Shown piece after piece: positions 58,016 through 64,000 of a stretch of 64,000 nt of DNA. The stretch is from Metellina segmentata (lineage: Eukaryota; Arthropoda; Arachnida; Araneae; Tetragnathidae), in assembly GCA_947359465.1 (NCBI GenBank), contig OX375873.1, positions 41,946,437-42,010,436 on the forward strand, given 5' to 3'. Under the pieces are notes generated by a model. It searched no databases, was not told where the DNA came from, and saw only the letters and a program-made list of their open reading frames with translations. Within the stretch, counting starts at the first letter, position 1. Every line of letters starts with the position of its first letter. A program made the position numbers and the translations under genes.

Positions 58016-58559
58016 TCGAAAGTTTCCTTGGCTGACTAGATGCACAGCTGCGGGGGGAAATTCGACCTCCTCCCCTCCTTTTACTTACACATAGTACAGA
58101 GTAAAACAAATTCAATCTCGGCATTCCCAGTTGTTACGCTACGCTATTGCTAAAAATTAATTATCAGCCTATTACAGAAGTTCAATGGACGCAAAACCAT
58201 GTAAGATACAAGATGTGTGCGTATTTTAAACGTAAAGTAAGGGCTAAATGCAGATTGCCCAATGCATTTATCGTAAGTTCTAGCAATCTTTTTCATCGCG
58301 CTTAGTCATTCTATTTAAAGTCACATGGAGAGAAGTGTGGAGGTGTTTGACGTTTCGATCAATCCAATTGACAGTTGATGACAGCTATTGACACAAGCAA
58401 TCTGCACTCCGCCCCGAGTCCATCTCGATAACAGTCTTTGTCGCACAATCCTCTCACTCTTCCATGCAGTCTGCTAATCGATTAATCGATGCTACGAGTG
58501 ATATGAAGCGAAACATACTGACACTGTGGCATTGTAGAACTTTCAATTCGGGAGATAAT

Positions 58560-59070
58560 CAATTGATATAGATATAATTATAATTTAAACAATTGTTATT
58601 GATATAATTATAATTTAAACAATTGGCATTGATATAATTATAATTTAAACAATTGACATTGATAAAATTATAATTTAAACAATTGGTATCGATATAATTA
58701 TACTATAAACAATTGATATTGATATAATTATAATTTAAACAATTGGCATTGATATAATTATAATTTAAACAATTGGTATCGATATAATTATGCTATAAAC
58801 AATTGATATTGATATAATTATAATTTAAACAATTGATAGTGCTATAATTATAAATTATACAATTGATATTGCTATAGTTATAATTTAAACAATTAATATT
58901 GATATAGTTATAATTTAAACGATTGATATTGATATAATTATAATTTAGACAATCGATATTGATATAATTATAATTTAAACAATTGATATTGATATAATTA
59001 CAATTTAAACAATTTATATTGATATAATTATAATTTAAACAATTGATATTGATATAATTATAATTTAAAC
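58560..59070 (+). repeat. 30-bp minisatellite, about 17 copies
   Basis: Unit GATATAATTATAATTTAAAC plus a variable AATTGRYATT. The period is a multiple of three, so one minus-strand frame stays open as repeats of CLNYNYININ; this is most simply a by-product of the period. Confidence 0.95.
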
Positions 59071-59249
59071 ACAAATGTTCTTCGTATTTAAACTATACTT
59101 ATTTTCAAATTTTCGGTCCAGTTCGATAAATCTTTTTTAATCAAAATGGAAGCAAGATAAACGGAAGTATTGGATTCTATCAAAATTACCTGGAGTTAAT
59201 TGGGTTGAATTAATTTGATATACACTTAATTCTGTTTTTATACGATAGA

Positions 59250-59555
59250 AACGTTCATTAGGTAGGTATTTAATTAACGTCGTACCGGAGCAACACAACG
59301 GGCTATTGAGTACGGTCGGTGATCGATCCCCAAGGGAGGACAACACCACGTAATTTTGTTCCATGGTCCGAAAACGAGGCAACACCTGAGCTGGCACCAA
59401 ACTCTCCAAATTTTTAGACCACGCCAACGTGAGGAGATTTGAGGCCACGACAAATCCAACATGCACCAGCCCCGTTCGTACACGACGGCGTTTGTTGGAT
59501 TCGAACTCGCAACTCTAATCCGTTACTCTTCCAACCGGGCAACCGCTGCCCAGAT
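59250..59555 (-). repeat. tRNA-derived SINE, copy 7
   Basis: Minus-strand copy with an intact B box, GAGTTCGAATCC on the minus strand near 59500-59511, and a complete body (GAGCTGGCACCAAACTCTCC). Tail with TTAACGTCGTACCGG. One of the best preserved copies. Confidence 0.82.
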
Positions 59556-60903
59556 GCGTTACTGAAGAATACGTGTGAAAAAAGACATTGTGAAAGTATT
59601 GAAGAAAAGAAAATTGGTTCCAGATAAAAAAAAATCAGTACAAATAATTTAAAAAAATATATGAAAATATTTGTTTTGAGCTTCTTATTATATTGCAACA
59701 AAATACACATGAATAATATGTAATGAAAATATATTGAAAGTAAATTTTTTCATTTGAAATGAAAAAAAATCTTCATGAACAAAAAAATCTGTTTTACACA
59801 TAAATATTTTATTCATTTTCCATTTCTGATTAATGGGTAATTTTGGTAATAAAAAATAATAAAACATAAAGCCCTCTAGAATTAGAATTGGCTTGTTTTT
59901 TTGTTTTTTAGGACAGGTTTCTGTATGCCTCGTTATTTATAAAATCTGACATTTTTCTTTTGGGTCTAAAATTAAAAAATATTAACATGCTGAAACCATG
60001 ACACTGTATGACTTAGATGCGCACCAAATTCATTAAAAACATTGATGATACACACATGGATACCTATTGGTAACCGAAAGCGCGCGTTTCGAAACGCAAA
60101 AACTAGATGTTATGATATCAATTCGTGCGTGTAATATAGAAAGGATACTACTATGCCCCAAATACAACTTTTTTCTTCTTGGAATTTAGGCAAAAAAAAA
60201 TTCTTAGAAATCGTGTTAAATCAAAATGACTCGCGTGAAAAAATATTATTTTGAAATCGTGTTGAATGAAATTCGCGCAAAAAAGGTTCGTGCATAAAGA
60301 GAATTAGGTGTATATTGAACATTGATTTGAAATGAGATAACTCCATACTTGTATCAACCCATAGGTTTGACAAAATCGCACCTGAAAATAGGTCTGTGGT
60401 GACGAATTTCTAAAAAACGTGGATGTTATGTAAATTTTAGGAATATTTTACACATTTTACCACAAACATGTGTATGAGAAATTTTTTTGTACATTTAAAT
60501 ATAGTTGCCAGTAGCGTCGATGTGGCAGAATATGCTTCCTGTACTTATTTCTGTATTGAGAAACGGAAGAAAATCCTCTTCTCCCAGTAATTTGCTTATT
60601 CACACTGAAAATAGCTTTCATAGTAACTTCGTAAAGGAAATAAAAAGTTCAAAACAAAATATTTAGATGCTAAATTGTACATACATTTCGACAAAACGTG
60701 TTTTACTAGTCTCGTTTCAAGAGGAAAGTTTTTATTCAAAATTATGATTGAAACTTCCACAAGAATCATTCTCACAATAATAATTTTTAATGCTCAAGGT
60801 TGTTCCTATAATTAATTTAGTCGGCAAGGAAAATTCGATTATTTACTGATTTTAAAATTTTCTTAATCGTTAATTGTCCTTGATTTCCATGTCATGAATT
60901 GTA

Positions 60904-61290
60904 CGAGGGCTGTTCAATAAAAAATTATCATAATTTTTTGAAGGTGATTAAAAAATCAAGAAAAATAAAATGTATATTGAATGTGTAGCGGGATTAGTGG
61001 AGAATAGATAGGCGCAAGTTTCACGGTCATGACGTCATTGCTGAAGCCTTGACAGCCTAGTTTTACTTTCGCTGGATGTAACATGTGAAGTGCAATACAC
61101 TGCATTGAAATTTTGTTTTCACCTGTCAAAAAATGGCTTCCAGCATGTGTTTGAAGACTGGAAAAGAGGTGGGATAAGTGCATTGCAAGTAATGGAGAGT
61201 ATTTTGAGAAAGACGTTAAAAATTTGGAGGATTAGTACAGGAAATTATTTTTTATTAATTTATGATCATTTTTTTATTGAACAGTCCCCG
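60904..61290 (+). mobile_element. internally deleted mariner
   Basis: 387 bp. Ends CGAGGGCTGTTCAATAAAAA and, from the right, CGGGGACTGTTCAATAAAAA, both next to TA. Around 61135-61235 the plus strand keeps the end of a mariner transposase, FQHVFEDWKR and, after a one-base frameshift, DKCIASNGEYFEKDVKNLED. The catalytic region is gone. Confidence 0.82.
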
Positions 61291-61634
61291 TATTTAGCTG
61301 CGTAACAATATCGATTTTGACGTTCTATCAACTAACATTTATGTTAGGGAGATGAACAGCATGACTGAAGACCCTTAATCGTAATGATAAACTAATTTAA
61401 AATACACAATGACAGATGTATACCCTGCGAAAGATGCATACGAGTTGATTAATCGAGGAATAGTATAACCTTTCAACATTCCGTGGAATTTAGATTGATA
61501 ATTATGTTGAATTATTAATTTATCAGCTCATTATTTAGAGTGGGACCACAAGAGCTCTTGTCAATTGACTGTATTAAAGAGTTTAAACCTTCCATACGTT
61601 GACAGCTAAGCTGAAGACTATTAAAATGATAGGT

Positions 61635-61915
61635 AGGTGGATAAATTTACGTCGCACAGAAGCAACACAACGGGTTATTGACGATTGGTTGATTAATCAC
61701 GAACTGAAAGATCTCAACATTTCGTAATTTTGAACCAGAGACAGATAAAGAAGTCAACTCCTGAGGCGACAACCCACTCTTTAAACTTCCACACCACGCC
61801 TACATGAAGGCATTTGAGACCACAAATTTAACATGCATCAACCGCCACGTACACGATGGTTGTATGGTGGGATCTAGTTTTCGCGACTATACCAACTGGG
61901 CTTCGCGGCAGTCCC
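61635..61915 (-). repeat. tRNA-derived SINE, copy 8
   Basis: Minus-strand copy with TTTACGTCGCACAGAAGC, CACCACGCC and a degraded head at 61860-61910. Most diverged of the full-length copies. Confidence 0.7.
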
Positions 61916-61919
61916 ATGA

Positions 61920-63076
61920 AAATAAAATTTACTTGCATTTATTGGAATTAAAATGTAGCGCATACGTAGGTATTTGAAATAAATTATTGAATTTCTGTTT
62001 CCATTGCTTATGAGAGGATAAGACAGGCAAAGCATGAGAGAGAAATGTACAGTACAAAAGCCATATGGGAGCAGGTATTTTCAATAACGCTCGATTATCT
62101 CCCAAATTGTTTGAAACATTTTCTGGAGGAAATGGAAGTGTAGGAAGCAGCAGCTATGTTTAAAAAAAATAATACTTTTGTCCCTTGTAAGTTTAACACT
62201 GAATTTTGGAGTTCATTATTACAGGATTTCTTAAAGTTTCGCGTTTATACATGTGTTTAATGCTATGGTATGTATCTGTATTTTTAGTAGAGCATGTTTA
62301 ACTTTTTAAATGTTTCTCTTTGTCAAGTTATTCTTTCAAATAGCAATCATATGAGAAATGAAATATTTTTATTACTACAATATGCAGTGTTCAGTCATCG
62401 ATGTTATTTGGCATTACAATAATATGTACAAACAAGTTTTTACAAGTTTATTAAAAATAACGATGTCCTAAACTTAATGTATTGTTAATCCTATATTTTA
62501 ATGTATTGATTTTCCTTGAATATTTATATTCTCAGTAAATTTTAATCAATACAAATTTTATTTCATAATTAACTATTCTCCATGCCACTTTTAAGGTACT
62601 CAAAATAATTTCAGTTGTAAATACTTTTCGATGACAGAAAAATTAATACCTCTTTGATGATTATTTAGTTTGGTTTTAAATCCTAAGTATCAATTCAATA
62701 ATGGACGTTTGAAGTTAAATTAACCATTAAATAAAATATTTTTTATTGAAATAAATACAATTCCTTAAACCTATGACGATAGACAATTTTAGTGTAAATA
62801 TACGACTTGAAAAATTCAGATTATTAGCTACAATTTGTTTTACCATTTGCAATAGTTTCCTTAATTTTTTTTTCATGAGCATCCCAAATGCAAAGTTGTT
62901 TTCGTAAAGCATGACTAATATAAATTTTGAAATACATTATTTTTTCGAATGTTCATTAAGGCGAAATGAAAAAAAAAGTCGAGTTTTTAAACAAGATTAA
63001 AAACTTTATTAATAAACTATATAAAAAAGAGGGTAGTATACAGTGAGAGTTAGCCGTTATATAACATGCAGCATGA
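61920..63076. other. AT-rich sequence without recognised feature
   Basis: Nothing seen except short ORFs without family features. Confidence 0.5.
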
Positions 63077-63109
63077 GTGGGTGCAGGGAAGCAGATAGGC
63101 TGGCCGGTG

Positions 63110-63175
63110 GTCAATGGGTTACTCTGGACACTTGAGACGAGTTTAAGTTTGGATTCCAATTCATGCAAACAATCC
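63110..63175 (-). CDS. doubtful additional exon
   Basis: After a good acceptor (TGTGTTCGCAG) the minus strand reads DCLHELESKLKLVSSVQ, which looks like a short coil, before a possible donor GTAACC. The phase does not join directly to the exon at 53211, so another exon would be needed between them, or this belongs to something else, or it is chance. An AATAAA at about 63001-63006 also lies downstream on the minus strand. Confidence 0.25.
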
Positions 63176-63319
63176 CTGCGAACACACAAGAGCACACAAG
63201 TGAGACAAGGGACGCACATACACAACAAGCATTTACAAGCAGCTGACATGACAAGAGGAATTAAGGGACACTACGATTATCTTTTAAAAATACATCACAT
63301 AAATAAATAAGGCGATCAT

Positions 63320-64000
63320 TTATCGGGAATATTTCTGATCATTCATGAGCCCATTTCGATTAATATTATTGTAAATATCATCAATAAATATTTCTGAAAA
63401 TTTGAGTTTTAAAGATCAAGTTATATGAATCCATCAATCAATTTCTAGTACTTCATATTTTATCTCGGTTAAAAACCCTATAACCTAAAGGAATAAAGAA
63501 TATAAAAAACATATTAATGTAATAAAAATTAAGTGTATTTATCTCCAAAAATGAAGCAAAACATTACTGTATTTGTAAGGATGATAAAAAAAGGATTAAA
63601 TAATTTATGTGTTCAAATAATTTATTAGCTCCAATAAAGTAACGAAAGCAGGAATGATTTATTAGCTACAATAAAGTAATGAAAGCACGAATCGAAGCAA
63701 GAAGGTGTTGAAACATACTACTGAGGGGGTCATGCACACATTATTCCAATATGCAAACTGTAGTTTTCTCTACATGATTTGTAACCAGTTCTAGATATTT
63801 GCACCAAATCTACTCCTCCTAGGATTATTTTAAGTAACAGATATGGCTTTTGGTCATTAAGTACAAGGGTGGTTGAAAGCAATATAACACTAGTCTGAAA
63901 TACGATGACGTACAGAGGGATATTTAACTTTGGTTATGGAAAAAAATATGCATGTGACAGCTATTTAACAGCTTCGTATTCTATGTTAATTTGAGACTTC
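63320..64000. other. AT-rich end of window
   Basis: A short direct duplication near 63605-63690 (ATTTATTAGCT, AATAAAGTAA and GAAAGCA twice). No gene recognised. Confidence 0.5.

Larger units (their letters stand above)
53212..63090 (-). other. region upstream of the first visible CLIP exon
   Basis: About 9.9 kb, apparently intron. It contains repeats listed separately. 54120-57200 and 59760-60900 are AT-rich, with no exon that I can support; I searched the minus strand for the coil that should precede exon 1 and did not find it. Confidence 0.6.

Noticed and set aside
58560..59070. CRISPR-like array
   Set aside because: Units are contiguous with no unique spacers, and the genome is eukaryotic.
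58793..59074. Repeat protein of CLNYNYININ units
   Set aside because: Result of a 30-bp minisatellite whose period is divisible by three.
59137..59466. Minus-strand ORF of 109 codons
   Set aside because: Most of it lies in SINE copy 7.

Overview
This window is a stretch of an AT-rich animal genome dominated by one large intron-rich gene on the minus strand and by many decayed transposable elements. The gene is a CLIP-170/CLIP-190 family microtubule plus-end tracking protein (CAP-Gly linker protein, also called restin). I could assemble 19 exons running from 53211 down to a stop codon at 1128. They have canonical AG/GT borders and their phases agree at every junction, giving 2103 coding bases (700 residues plus stop). 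They encode almost the whole coiled-coil rod and the C-terminal zinc knuckle. The two N-terminal CAP-Gly domains are not seen and should lie beyond 64000.

The organism is an arthropod and most likely a spider or other chelicerate. This is inferred from the long AT-rich introns, the mix of DD34D-type mariner, Tc1, pogo/Tigger-like and hAT elements, a tRNA-derived SINE family with at least eight copies, and transposase wording that I associate with spider genomes. The species cannot be fixed from the sequence alone.

Layout by region. 1-5900: last CLIP exon (1128-1269), then an intron with a decayed Tc1 transposase, a TIR pair and a SINE. 5900-12100: four CLIP exons, with a mariner split by a solo LTR (6199-8491) and a SINE. 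12100-20840: an 8.8 kb intron, mostly featureless AT-rich sequence with one small MITE. 20840-30100: exons at 20843, 22963, 28534 and 29877, a pogo-like remnant, a 22-bp minisatellite and a mariner. 30100-40620: six exons in AT-rich introns, with an hAT-type MITE nested in an LTR, a repeat carrying the palindrome GACGAGATATCTCGTC, copies of a dispersed repeat, and a short Tc1 derivative. 40620-53211: four exons, a cluster of four SINEs, a possible small-RNA-like hairpin, an hAT element with an intact 8-bp target duplication, a long inverted-repeat element, and a pogo-like element carrying a 31-bp minisatellite. 53212-64000: apparently a very long upstream intron, with a 30-bp minisatellite, two SINEs, a deleted mariner and one doubtful extra exon near 63175.

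No prokaryote-like operon, CRISPR array, rRNA or functional tRNA gene was seen. No previously undescribed multi-gene system is evident. The points most worth following are the single-knuckle C-terminus of the CLIP protein, the long inverted repeat, the minisatellite inside a transposon, and the palindrome-bearing TTAA repeat family.
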